A DNA stretch of 64,000 nt from Nansenia antarctica (lineage: Eukaryota > Chordata > Actinopteri > Argentiniformes > Microstomatidae). The translations under genes and the position numbers were made by a program. The stretch spans positions 9,441,277 to 9,505,276 of the forward strand of contig OZ022346.1 of the NCBI GenBank assembly GCA_963989245.1, read 5' to 3'. The notes under the pieces are model-generated. The model saw only the letters and a list, made by a program, of their open reading frames with translations. It made no database searches and was not told the origin of the DNA. Of this stretch, positions 33,801 to 43,900 are shown piece after piece (position 1 is the first letter of the stretch; each line of letters starts with the position of its first letter).

Positions 33801-36800
33801 AAGAGAACCCATGCCAGAGTTTCGAGTATCCCCTCGAACCGTCCTACAGTGTCTGACCAGCACTGAGAAGCGTATGAGGAAGGACGAGGTCCTTGCTGCT
33901 TCTTACAGAGCGGAGATGAAGAAACTGACGGAGTCCGGTCTGGTGAAGAAGCTTGAGCCAGCCGAGGCGAACCAGAGTGCCGAGTCTTGGTACCTCCCGC
34001 ACCACAATGTTCACCACAACGGGAAGAACCGAGTGGTCTTCAACTGTAGCTACCAGGTGGGGAAGCTCAACCTCAACCACTATCTTCTCCCTGGTCCAAC
34101 CTTGACCCCAGCCCTCTTGGGAGTTCTGGTGCGATTCCGTCAGCAGCCGATCGCAGTCAGTGGTGACATTAAGCGAATGTTTCACCAGGTCAGGATGTTG
34201 GAGGAAGACAAGCCACTCATGAGGTTTCTCTGGAGAGAGGACCCGAGCGACCCCGACCCCTCTATCTACCAGTGGGAGGTGCTACCCTTCGGGACAACCT
34301 GCAGCCCCTGTTGCGCCACCTATGCGCTACAGACTCACGCCGCGCAGGAGACGGCACCTCCTGGAGTGTTTGACGCCGTCCATAAGAGCTTTTACGTGGA
34401 CAACTGCCTCCACAGTTCGAAGACAGCCACGGAAGCCCGCCAGCTAGTCCAGGACCTGCGTGCTCATCTCCAGGAGGGTGGATTTGAGATCTGCCAGTGG
34501 GCCAGCAACGACCCGCAAGTCATCAGAGACCTCCCGGAGGAGGCCACCTCGACCAGCAGCGAGGCTTGGGTCTCTCACTCACCAGATGATGCTCAGGAGA
34601 TGACGCTCGGACTTATCTGGCAGTTCCAGACCGACACTCTACGCTATCGCAATAAGCCTGCCAAGCCCCAACGCGTCACGATGAGAACGATATACAGCAC
34701 TCTAGCGAGCCAGTACGACCCACTGGGATATATCGCTCCCTTCACGACGATGGCCAAGGTGCTTGTCCGGGAGCTGTGGGCCCAAGAACGAGGATGGGAC
34801 GATCCTCTGCCTCGTCACCTAGAAGAGAAGTGGAAGGCCTGGGAGCAGGAACTTCCCACTCTCCAGCACATCAAGCTGCAGCGGAGCTACTTCCCTCCCT
34901 CCACGGACCTAGAGAGGAGTGTCATCACGCTACATGTATTCTGCGACGCCTCGGAGATGGCGTACGGGTCCGTGGCATACGTCAGAGCGGCAGAGCTTGG
35001 AGGTGAAGTCCACGTCTCGTTTGTCCTGGCACGTTCCCGAGTGGCGCCGAAAAAGCAACAGTCCATCCCAAGACTGGAGCTGTGTGCTGCCCTGAACGGC
35101 GCGCAACTGGGAAGGTTCCTGCTCGACGAGCTCCAGCTACCTCTGATGAGCGTCACCATGTGGTCAGACTCAACTACCGTCCTCCAGTGGTTGAAGTCCA
35201 GCTCATGTCGGTATAAGGTGTTCGTGGGCACCCGAGTCGCAGAGATTCTGGAGTTGACTGAGGTGAACTGCTGGCGTTATGTAGACACCAAGAGGAACCC
35301 TGCTGACGTCATCACGAGAGGGGCAACTCTCCAGGATCTGGCTGAGCCCCACCTGTATCACACGGGACCAGACTTCCTACAGGAGCGGGAGTCAGAGTGG
35401 CCAGCCACGCCGGCGTTAGCAGAAGACAGAGAGGACAAAGAGCTGCGTAAGACGTTGTTCTGCGGAGCCACCCAGGTCGTAGACCCTGAGACTACTCCGG
35501 GAGAGGAGTGTGAGACGCTCGAAGAGCTGCAGAAGAGGATGTTCTGCTCCAAGGCCGGTCTACCCCTAGATACTACGCTCAGCGCCGAAGATTACACCGC
35601 GGCGGAGCTCCTGGTGCTGCAGAGTGCCCAACAGGATGCCTTCTCCCGAGAGCTGGAGTGTCTCGAGAAAGGGAAGCCGATCCCCTCTGACAGTAGACTC
35701 CGCGGCTTAGCTCCAGAGCTCGACGGTGTTCTCATTCGCGTGGGTGGCAGACTGCGCCGCGCTCAAGATCTAGACCTAGACACGAAGCATCCCATCGTGC
35801 TTCCCACTAAGCATCAGGTCACCAGATTGGTCATCAAGCACCATGATGACAAAGTGCAGCACGCGGGTGGAGAGCGTGTCTTCGCGGAGGTACGACGGAG
35901 ATTCTGGATACTCCATGGACGGGAGGCGGTACGGAGATATCAAAGGTCCTGCTCGGACTGCCAGAGGTGGCGAGCCACGCCGCCGCAGCCCATGATGTCC
36001 GATCTGCCCGAGGACCGGCTGCGACTGAGACAGGCTCCGTTCCACTCTACTGGGGTCGACTGTTTCGGGCCACTCCTAGTCCGAAACCGGCGAGCCTCCG
36101 AAAAGCGGTGGGGCATCATCTACACGTGCCTGACGACGAGAGCAATGCACCTTGAAGTTCTGCACCAGCTCACAAGCGACAGCTTCCTCATGTCCTTCAA
36201 GAGGTTCACCTCCAGGCGAGGGACCCCTAAGACCCTCCGGTCGGACAGAGGCACCAACTTCGTCGGTGGTGAGGCCGAGCTGAGGGCGAGCTACGCTGCG
36301 ATGACTGAGGAGGCCCGTGACAGACTCGCCTCCCAGCAAGTGAAGTTTGAGTTCAACCCCCCAAATGCTCCACACTTCGGGGGAGCCTGGGAGCGGGAGA
36401 TTCGCTCAGTAAAGAACGTCCTACGTACCATTCTCGGACAGAAGGTGCCTACCGATGAGGTGCTCGAGACTGTACTAGCAGAGATTGAGGGCATCTTGAA
36501 CTCCCGGCCCCTAGGCTATACCTCCAGTGATGTAGCAGATCTGGATCCCATTACGCCCAACTTCTTGCTGATGGGGCGGCGAGACTCTGCACTGCCTCAG
36601 GTAGTCTACGACCCTGCAGAGCTCACCGGAAGAAGATGGTGGAGGCACAGCCAGGTGCTCGCGGACCAGTTTTGGAGGCAGTTCATACTGCACTACCTGC
36701 CGACCCTGCAAGTCAGGCAGAAGTGGACGAGGGAGAGAGACAACTTGTCCGAAGGTGCCGTGGTACTGGTGATCGACCAGTCCCTTCCACGCGCCGCCTG

Positions 36801-36993
36801 GCAGACAGGCAGAGTGACCAAGGTCCTGCCGGGTCCGGATGGAAGGGTGCGGACGGCCATCGTGGACGTTGGTGGTCGCACTTACACCCGACCTGTGGCA
36901 CGCCTGATTGAGCTCCCTCAAATTACAAAGGACACTATCACCTCATACCTCACGCTGCTAGAGCAGCCTAGCCAGTGTGCCTTCCATAGTTAA
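30871..36993 (+). CDS. gag-pol polyprotein of BEL/Pao retrotransposon, copy 1
   Basis: An uninterrupted ORF of 2040 codons from ATG 30871, the first ATG after the primer-binding site. Gag part: charged coiled coil (~residues 170-275) with a 29-residue unit (ERERLQ... to RQRQEAL) repeated by an 87-bp tandem duplication; then a DUF1759-like capsid region (~370-500); then three zinc knuckles, CPYC (~620), CWNC (~653) and CNRC (~671). The protease-like domain has LDDGSE at ~744-749. The reverse transcriptase has GDIKRMFHQ (~1098) and YVDN at 1175-1178, the variant catalytic box characteristic of Pao elements. A Pao-type A17 region and RNase H (CDAS, ~1358) follow. The integrase has HHCC zinc-binding residues (from ~1657) and a catalytic triad D1730, D1792, E1841. 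A DUF5641-like tail carries GRRWWRHSQ. No stop or frameshift; gag and pol are in one frame. Confidence 0.95.
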   Translation: MAERSQPDKTVTPPSPPPEPEPRPQRVPRLPQRLQEYELELESSLSGSEERTPRDTVVGEAEVSAGARVASTETAIKEHQPEDEMAEQQGFAVETEEQEGEARSHSACGRKREGLSLNDLPPSTARSRPSSCRSVASSRSRISVGSSASGADSMHSRGSSAALSECMRQQAEMALERERLQFERERLQMEGAERAAERQRQEALERERIQFERERLQMEGAERAAERQRQEALERERLQMERDRLQMEREQLHAEKMEAVMQTMRDVCISRAPSARSSRASSARPSRVPSPEPPADGSMTPAMTVQLQAQLTTLKEEDQGPDRYAAQREPASLPGRGAIPQERSTPLGPPVNQKACRPDTQTVTPAPIIHYRMFPQVEGPKFPFFKDEDRSQYVELRICLDTLLDDSCSESYKYAILLQHVRNPRAHNMVLAHASAPTPYTRALADLDARYGRPWNHALAELQALEQQAPIKDERALDDFALRVHTLVGMLKTQGPAGASEINSTSNVERLLRKIPRFRQERFRRQQRVRNPGKLGLSMAAFAEFLLEEVHDTNVDAMGYAEPKEEREKGDRWDRPSSNRGRPVGVLHTEEEPRRERKARPEGKDSSQPPQKGRRGPPPCPYCTSEHWFNECSDFNNLSTEAKQRWLEENKRCWNCGRDHLAKNCTLRRKCNRCEEVHLNILHEVSLARSTEGTRSPRSGSAPEEETPVYYLDPTQSSGSKVLLKVVKVRLHHNNAVYDTYAVLDDGSERTILLQEAVRQLGLQGTEEKLTLRTIRRDLKEVTGARINFSISPAGRPSDRYRLQNVFTADQLALSRYDYPLERLRARYSHLRRVDLHPIEGAEPTLLIGSDNAALIVSLRPPLRGPRGCPMAVKTALGWALQGATEWRDRDGRATSSLHVRTEEVQTINCLHTSVDSMNAALLDNVQKLWTLDVAPYKNEKLYVRSKEDVYAIDLLKAKTVRIEVQGVKRYVTPLLRREPMPEFRVSPRTVLQCLTSTEKRMRKDEVLAASYRAEMKKLTESGLVKKLEPAEANQSAESWYLPHHNVHHNGKNRVVFNCSYQVGKLNLNHYLLPGPTLTPALLGVLVRFRQQPIAVSGDIKRMFHQVRMLEEDKPLMRFLWREDPSDPDPSIYQWEVLPFGTTCSPCCATYALQTHAAQETAPPGVFDAVHKSFYVDNCLHSSKTATEARQLVQDLRAHLQEGGFEICQWASNDPQVIRDLPEEATSTSSEAWVSHSPDDAQEMTLGLIWQFQTDTLRYRNKPAKPQRVTMRTIYSTLASQYDPLGYIAPFTTMAKVLVRELWAQERGWDDPLPRHLEEKWKAWEQELPTLQHIKLQRSYFPPSTDLERSVITLHVFCDASEMAYGSVAYVRAAELGGEVHVSFVLARSRVAPKKQQSIPRLELCAALNGAQLGRFLLDELQLPLMSVTMWSDSTTVLQWLKSSSCRYKVFVGTRVAEILELTEVNCWRYVDTKRNPADVITRGATLQDLAEPHLYHTGPDFLQERESEWPATPALAEDREDKELRKTLFCGATQVVDPETTPGEECETLEELQKRMFCSKAGLPLDTTLSAEDYTAAELLVLQSAQQDAFSRELECLEKGKPIPSDSRLRGLAPELDGVLIRVGGRLRRAQDLDLDTKHPIVLPTKHQVTRLVIKHHDDKVQHAGGERVFAEVRRRFWILHGREAVRRYQRSCSDCQRWRATPPQPMMSDLPEDRLRLRQAPFHSTGVDCFGPLLVRNRRASEKRWGIIYTCLTTRAMHLEVLHQLTSDSFLMSFKRFTSRRGTPKTLRSDRGTNFVGGEAELRASYAAMTEEARDRLASQQVKFEFNPPNAPHFGGAWEREIRSVKNVLRTILGQKVPTDEVLETVLAEIEGILNSRPLGYTSSDVADLDPITPNFLLMGRRDSALPQVVYDPAELTGRRWWRHSQVLADQFWRQFILHYLPTLQVRQKWTRERDNLSEGAVVLVIDQSLPRAAWQTGRVTKVLPGPDGRVRTAIVDVGGRTYTRPVARLIELPQITKDTITSYLTLLEQPSQCAFHS

Positions 36994-37020
36994 ATGAAAC
37001 CGAGGGTTTCATGGGGCGGC

Positions 37021-38177
37021 TGTTATGAAGGCCCACAATTTAGAGCCAGTTAGTTTCCCCAAATCAGCCCTATTTTGCCCCTGTTATTTCCTTAATTATT
37101 TTCCATACTATTCATGTACGTTTTCATGAATGTGTATGTATTGTTATTGTAATTGTATAAGTTCTGTCTTAGATTTGTTCAGTATTGTGCAAGCGCCAGA
37201 TTAGTGGGCGTGGTTTTGATTGGCGTACGTGACTTGATGTATGTCCGGTTGGTATCTATAGCTACGGAAGTGGTCTGTGCGTTGGAGTGAAGAGGAATGA
37301 GAGGTTACTCCTGTCGGTCACGAAGTCGACCAAGCATAGCTGAATTCAGCCTCGTCAAGGTGAACTCATTACTGTGTACTGTGTGATGCTGTCTAGGAGA
37401 CCTGCCTTTAACATCGACTGTTAATAGTTAAATCACTAGCTACCCGCATCACCGCGGGAGTTCGGAGTTTAGTGGGTTAGCAGCGCTAGCCCAGTTTAGC
37501 TGTGTCACCGTTAGCCAGCCTTGCTAGCCGCCGGCTGCTAACGTTGGCGCATAGCGAGACCAAAGCCAAACAGAGCCGTCGCCTCCGAGGTGGATTGCGA
37601 CCGACCGCTAACGCCACCGGAGCTGACCGTGGACCACCGGACCTGAACCATTCACACCTCGTCGTTTGCTACGAAGACCCCCCTTTCCCTTCAAATTGCA
37701 ACGTCACTCCCCCCCCTTATCTGCTGCCTTCCTCGAATCACATCCGAGCTCCAACCAGGCCTCAACGCGCTCATTTTCAGTCCGGGACTCTAAGCCTTTT
37801 CAGGCCAGGTACTGTGTGTGAGTGAGTGAGTGAGTGTGTGTGTGGCCGGCGGGGAGGGAGTATATTGGGATGTATATATAATTTGTATCAATAAATGTGT
37901 TTGTTTATATTTGATACATCGCTGTGTGTTTAGTTGTCTGTATTGTTTAGTTTAACAGCAAATCTAGTATTGGGTTTAAGTATTGTCTTATAGTGTGATT
38001 AACTGAGTTATAGCTTGTATTATAATATATGATATATATATAACTGTGATATGCTAGTCTAAAGGGTTGCTGGCGCCCCCTGCCTCTATCCTCCTACACT
38101 GCCGATTTAGCTCAGAGTTAGTTAGATAACCAGCCCTTCCTAAAATTCTACAGTCCTTTAGCTACTCCCTGGTTACA
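37021..38177 (+). repeat. 3' LTR of BEL/Pao copy 1
   Basis: 1157 bp, the same length as the 5' LTR and identical where compared. It ends GGTTACA directly before the target duplication TTAAC. Confidence 0.93.
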
Positions 38178-38258
38178 TTAACTGTTTTATATGACAGAGA
38201 GTGTGACTCCTGCCATCCTAACTCACACGCTCCGTCCTCTCCTGTCTTCTCGTTACAG

Positions 38259-38422
38259 CGTTATTACCAGAACAAGCTGAAGCTCGCTCTGATTGGCCAG
38301 AGCCTGTTTGGACAGGAAGTGTACTCCAGCCTCCGGAAGCAGGGTCACAAGGTGGTGGGCGTGTTCACCGTGCCAGACAAGGATGGCAAGGCAGACCCTC
38401 TGGGTGAGTGGCACACAGAGAA

Positions 38423-38467
<45 letters not shown>

Positions 38468-38513
38468 TCTCTCTCTCTCTCTCCCTCCCTCTCCCTCCCT
38501 CTGTCTCTCTCTC

Positions 38514-38587
<74 letters not shown>

Positions 38588-39241
38588 CCCCCCCTCTCTC
38601 TCTCCTCGTCCCTCTCTCTCCATACTTTCTTTCCCTCTCTCCCTCATCCTTCACTCGGCCATTCTCTCCCTCCCTAGTTCTCTTGCACCCTAATACATGT
38701 TTATCCCTGGGAGGGAGGGAGGGAGGCGTGAAGACTATTGAGGGAGGGAGGGAGGGAGGCGTGAAGACAATGGATGGAGGGAGGGGGAGAGGGAGGGAGG
38801 CGTGAAGACAATGGACGGAGGGAGGGAGGGAGGCGTGAAGACTCTTGCTTCCTCAGTGAAGGAGATGAGAACAGAACACCAGTTGAAACAGTCAACCAGG
38901 GAAGTAAAGCTTCTAGAAACCTTCTAATTTTACTGCCTTCGTCAAAACCATCTGACTGACTGACTGAGCTGCCTGTTCTCTCTCTCTCTCAGCCTAACTA
39001 AGTTAGTTAGTTTGTCTGTTCTCTCTCTCAGGGTCTAACTGAGTTAGTTAGTTTGTCTATTCTCTCTCTCAGGGTCTAACCGAGTTAGGAGAGTTTGTCT
39101 ATTCTCTCTCTCAGGGTCTAACTAAGTTAATTAGTTAGTCTGTTCTCTCCGTTTGTCTATGTGATTACTCTCACACGTCCTGGATGGCTTCAGTGCTGAG
39201 GAGGAAACCCCCAGCTCTTTCTATCTGTCTCTCTCTCTCTA

Positions 39242-39273
<32 letters not shown>

Positions 39274-40920
39274 TCTCTGTCTCTCTCTCTCTGTGTCTCT
39301 CTCTCTCTCTATCTTTCTGTCTCTCTCTTTCTCTCCGTCTCTCTCTCCCCATCTCTCTCTCTCTCTCTCTGGGTCGGGAGAGGACTCATGCTGTGTGTGT
39401 TGACTCTGTGTGGCTCTGACACAAAGCCTGGCCTTGATCCTGTGTCAGGGTTAGGGTTAGGCCTGTCAGGCCTGTTATCCAGGGATACTGGGCTCTTTGT
39501 CTGGCAGGAAGAGGCTCTGTGTGGCCCGGCGGGAGAGGCAGCTCTGAGGTGAGAAGTCTCTTGAATGGCGCTTTTCCATTGACCAGACCGGTTCGGCTCG
39601 GCTCGGCTCGGCTCGCTTCGGCATGCATTTGAAAAGTTCCATATAGGTTCGGGTAGGATACGTTCTCCACTATACACAACAGACCCGGAGCGACCCGGGA
39701 CTGTAGGAGGAGTTACGTGTCATTAGAGCACTTCACTGTAATAAGTGCCGTTATACAGCTCAACGGGGGGAAATGCGCTAAGAATTATGTCAAAATGCAG
39801 CACTATCATGCACAGATCAGCCTTAAAACATGTAACGTTAATTGCCTGTTACTTGTCGCTTTCAGTTCTAGTCGATCTAGTAGTTCTAGTTCTAGCGCAG
39901 ATGTATTTTTATGGCGTTCATGGCATTAGTCAACATGCTCACATCCAGTCATCCGCTCACTGCTCTCCATCAAAAATGGCACACCCATCGATAATATTAC
40001 ATAATAACAACTGCTTGGATTAGATTGCGGGTTGTTTTCGTTTAATACGTGCCGCTATAGCGTCACATCAACGGGGGAAATGCGAGATGAACTCTCATGT
40101 GCGAGTATCATGCTCATGTGTTCCATAAATTCCTCCGTTGAACGGAAAGTCCTATCTATTCCATTCAAAGTGTTTTAGCCTTCCCCCTTTCCACTGGTAA
40201 TAAGGAATTGGCAAGAATAGATCGATATAAGTAGATCAACATTTAAAAACAGATGAAGAGAATGATTACAATATAGAGATAAAAGTGTTATTACTGGAAC
40301 TGTATTCTATTAGCGGGATAATGCACTCGGCATGTAGTCGGCGTCCTGGTTCCTCCAGCAACCGGACACTTCCATAAATAACAACAAATATGTAATATGT
40401 AAATATGTATAATACCACGTTCATTGATAAAATGACGCAAGGGATGGAAAGGGGTGATGGCAGTTTTAGAAGGGGGATGATGAAGCTCTGGACTATGGAA
40501 CGGCACAGCACAGCACAACGGGGGGAAATGCGATAAGAATTATGTCAAAATGTTCCTCTGGAACTCTCTCCCGCAACCACTCAGAGACTCACCCTCACTT
40601 CTCACTTTTAAATCTCCCCCCCCCCCCCCCCCCCCCTTGACACGCATACAACCTCCCCTACCCCTACCCATCTCCCCTAACCCTGCCACCCCCCTGATAT
40701 GCATACAGCCTCCCCTACCCCTAACCACCTCCCCTGTCCCCACCACCCCCCCCCCCCCCCTCCCCGTTCGCTGACTCTGTGTTCCATGTTACTTGTTGTT
40801 TTTGTGTTTTCCGTATCCCCTATATTGTCAGCGTCTTTGAGCCTCGGAAAAGCGCTATATAAATTCAATGAATTATTATTATTATTATTATTATTACCTT
40901 ATCTTTACTGCTGGCTGTTA

Positions 40921-40952
<32 letters not shown>

Positions 40953-43900
40953 TGTGTAGGCTCTATGTAGCTATGACAAGCTGCTGCTTGTAGCTGTGTG
41001 TGTGTGTGTATGACTACTGTATGTTAATCCATGTTTGATCCTGTTTGATGGTTTCCATAACGACCCTGCTCTTCAGGTATAAACAGGTTATCAGTGTAAA
41101 GGTGTAGTCTTCCTCCTTCTAGCATTGTGACTGCCAACAGCCCCTGGTCCTAACCCTGGTCCTAACCCTGGTCCTAACCCTGGTCCTAACTCTGGTCTAA
41201 CCCTGGTCCTAACCCTGGTCCTAACCCTGGTCCTAACCCTGGTCTAACCCTGGTCTAACCCTGGTCCTAACCCTGGTCCTAACCCTGGTCCTAAACCTGG
41301 TCCTAACCCTGGTCTAAACCTGGTCTATCCCTGGTCTATCCCTGGTCCTAACTCTGGTCTAACCCTGGTCCTAACCCTGGTCTAACCCTGGTCCTAACCC
41401 TGGTCCTAACCCTGGTCCTAACCCTGGTCCTAACCCTGGTCTAGCCCTGGTCTAACCCTGGTCTAACCCTGGTCCTAACCCTGGTCCTAACCCTGGTCCT
41501 AACCCTGGTCCTAACCCTGGTCCTAACCCTGGTCTAACCCTGGTCTAACCCTGGTCCTAACCCTGGTCTAACCCTGGTCCTAACCCTGGTCCTAACCCTG
41601 GTCCTAACCCTGGTCTAACCCTGGTCCTAACCCTGGTCCTAACCCTGGTCCCAGCATAGATGACTGTTTCTGATGATGACTGATGGATAGATCACTTACT
41701 TAGTCAGATGTATTTGTTGTCAGTCTCTTTGGATTAAGACGTCTGCTAAACGACTAAAATGTAAATGTAAATATAATACGTGGGTTTAATCATGTTTACG
41801 GTAATCTGTTGAGTAATTGAAAGGCTCTGCCATGCCAGATTATGTCTGCCTGATGTCATCAATCTGGGTGCTCCATAAAGCCTCTATATCACACATGTAC
41901 ATTAAATAAGTAAGTTAGATAAGTTAGATGAGCTAGTAAGCTTACAAAACAACATAGGCAGGTGAGGCAGGTGAGGCAGGTGAGACAGGTGAGACAGGTG
42001 AGACAGGAGAGACAGGTGAGACAGGTGAGACAGGTGAGACAGGAGAGACAGGTGAGACAGGTGAGACAGGTGAGACAGGTGAGACAGGTGAGACAGGTGA
42101 GACAGGTCCATGACAGGTGAGACAGGTGAGACAGGTGAGACAGGAGAGACAGGTGAGACAGGTGAGACAGGTGAGACAGGAGAGACAGGAGAGACAGGTG
42201 AGACAGGTGAGACAGGTGAGACAGGAGAGACAGGTGAGACAGGTCAGACAGGTGAGACAGGTGAGACAGGAGAGACAGGTGAGACAGGTGAGACAGGTGA
42301 GACAGGAGAGACAGGTGAGACAGGTGAGACAGGTGAGACAGGAGAGACAGGTGAGACAGGTGAGACAGGAGAGACAGGTGAGACAGGTGAGACAGGTGAG
42401 ACAGGTGAGACAGGAGAGACAGGAGAGACAGGTGAGACAGGTGAGACAGGTGAGACAGGTGAGACAGGTGAGACAGGTCCATGACAGGTGAGACAGGTCA
42501 GACAGGTGAGACAGGTGAGACAGGAGAGACAGGTGAGACAGGTCAGACAGGTGAGACAGGTGAGACAGGAGAGACAGGTGAGACAGGAGAGACAGGTGAG
42601 ACAGGTGAGACAGGAGAGACAGGTGAGACAGGTGAGACAGGTGAGACAGGTGAGACAGGTGAGACAGGAGAGACAGGTGAGACAGGTGAGACAGGTGAGA
42701 CAGGTCCATGACAGGTGAGACAGGTGAGACAGGTGAGACAGGTCAGACAGGTGAGACAGGTGAGACAGGTGAGACAGGTGAGACAGGTGAGACAGGTGAG
42801 ACAGGAGAGACAGGTGAGACAGGTGAGACAGGAGAGACAGGTGAGACAGGAGAGACAGGTGAGACAGGTGAGACAGGAGAGACAGGTGAGACAGGTGAGA
42901 CAGGTGAGACAGGAGAGACAGGAGAGACAGGTGAGACAGGTGAGACAGGTGAGACAGGAGAGACAGGTGAGACAGGTGAGACAGGTGAGACAGGAGAGAC
43001 AGGTGAGACAGGTGAGACAGGTGAGACAGGAGAGACAGGTGAGACAGGTGAGACAGGTGAGACAGGTGAGACAGGAGAGACAGGTGAGACAGGTGAGACA
43101 GGTGAGACAGGTGAGACAGGTGAGACAGGAGAGACAGGAGAGACAGGTGAGACAGGTGAGACAGGTCAGACAGGTGAGACAGGTGAGACAGGAGAGACAG
43201 GAGAGACAGGTGAGACAGGTGAGACAGGTGAGACAGGTGAGACAGGTGAGACAGGAGAGACAGGTGAGACAGGTGAGACAGGAGAGACAGGTGAGACAGG
43301 TCCATGACAGGTGAGACAGGTGAGACAGGTGAGACAGGTCAGACAGGTGAGACAGGTGAGACAGGAGAGACAGGTGAGACAGGTGAGACAGGAGAGACAG
43401 GAGAGACAGGAGAGACAGGTGAGACAGGTGAGACAGGTGAGACAGGAGAGACAGGTCCATGACAGGTGAGACAGGTGAGACAGGTGAGACAGGTCAGACA
43501 GGTGAGACAGGTGAGACAGGTGAGACAGGTCAGACAGGTGAGACAGGTGAGACAGGAGAGACAGGTGAGACAGGTGAGACAGGAGAGACAGGAGAGACAG
43601 GTGAGACAGGTGTCAGGTGAGACAGGTGAGACAGGTGAGACAGGTGAGACAGGTGAGACAGGTCCATGACAGGTGAGACAGGTGAGACAGGTGAGACAGG
43701 TGAGACAGGAGAGACAGGAGAGACAGGTGAGACAGGTGTCAGGTGAGACAGGTGAGACAGGTGAGACAGGTGAGACAGGTGAGACAGGTGAGACAGGTCC
43801 ATGACAGGTGAGACAGGTGAGACAGGTGAGACAGGTGAGACAGGTGAGACAGGTGAGACAGGCCATGCATATGGTCAGCAACAACACTCAGATAGAATGT

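Larger units (their letters stand above)
29675..38177 (+). mobile_element. BEL/Pao LTR retrotransposon, copy 1, full length (8503 bp)
   Basis: Two 1157-bp LTRs (29675-30831 and 37021-38177), which agree wherever I compared them, begin TGTTATGAAGG and end GGTTACA. The element is flanked by the 5-bp target duplication TTAAC (29670-29674 and 38178-38182). A tRNA primer-binding site follows the left LTR (TGGTCCTTCGAGCCGG, 30835-30850), and a short purine tract (GGGGCGG, 37013-37019) precedes the right LTR. The single gag-pol ORF is intact. All of this indicates a young, structurally complete insertion. It sits upstream of the first visible ALDH1L2 exon, in the sense direction. Confidence 0.95.

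Noticed and set aside
42110..43460. Long ORFs of up to 353 codons on both strands (TGE, RQV, HLS, TCL repeats)
   Set aside because: They are products of the 9-bp array, whose period keeps all frames open. No start context, domain or composition of a real protein.
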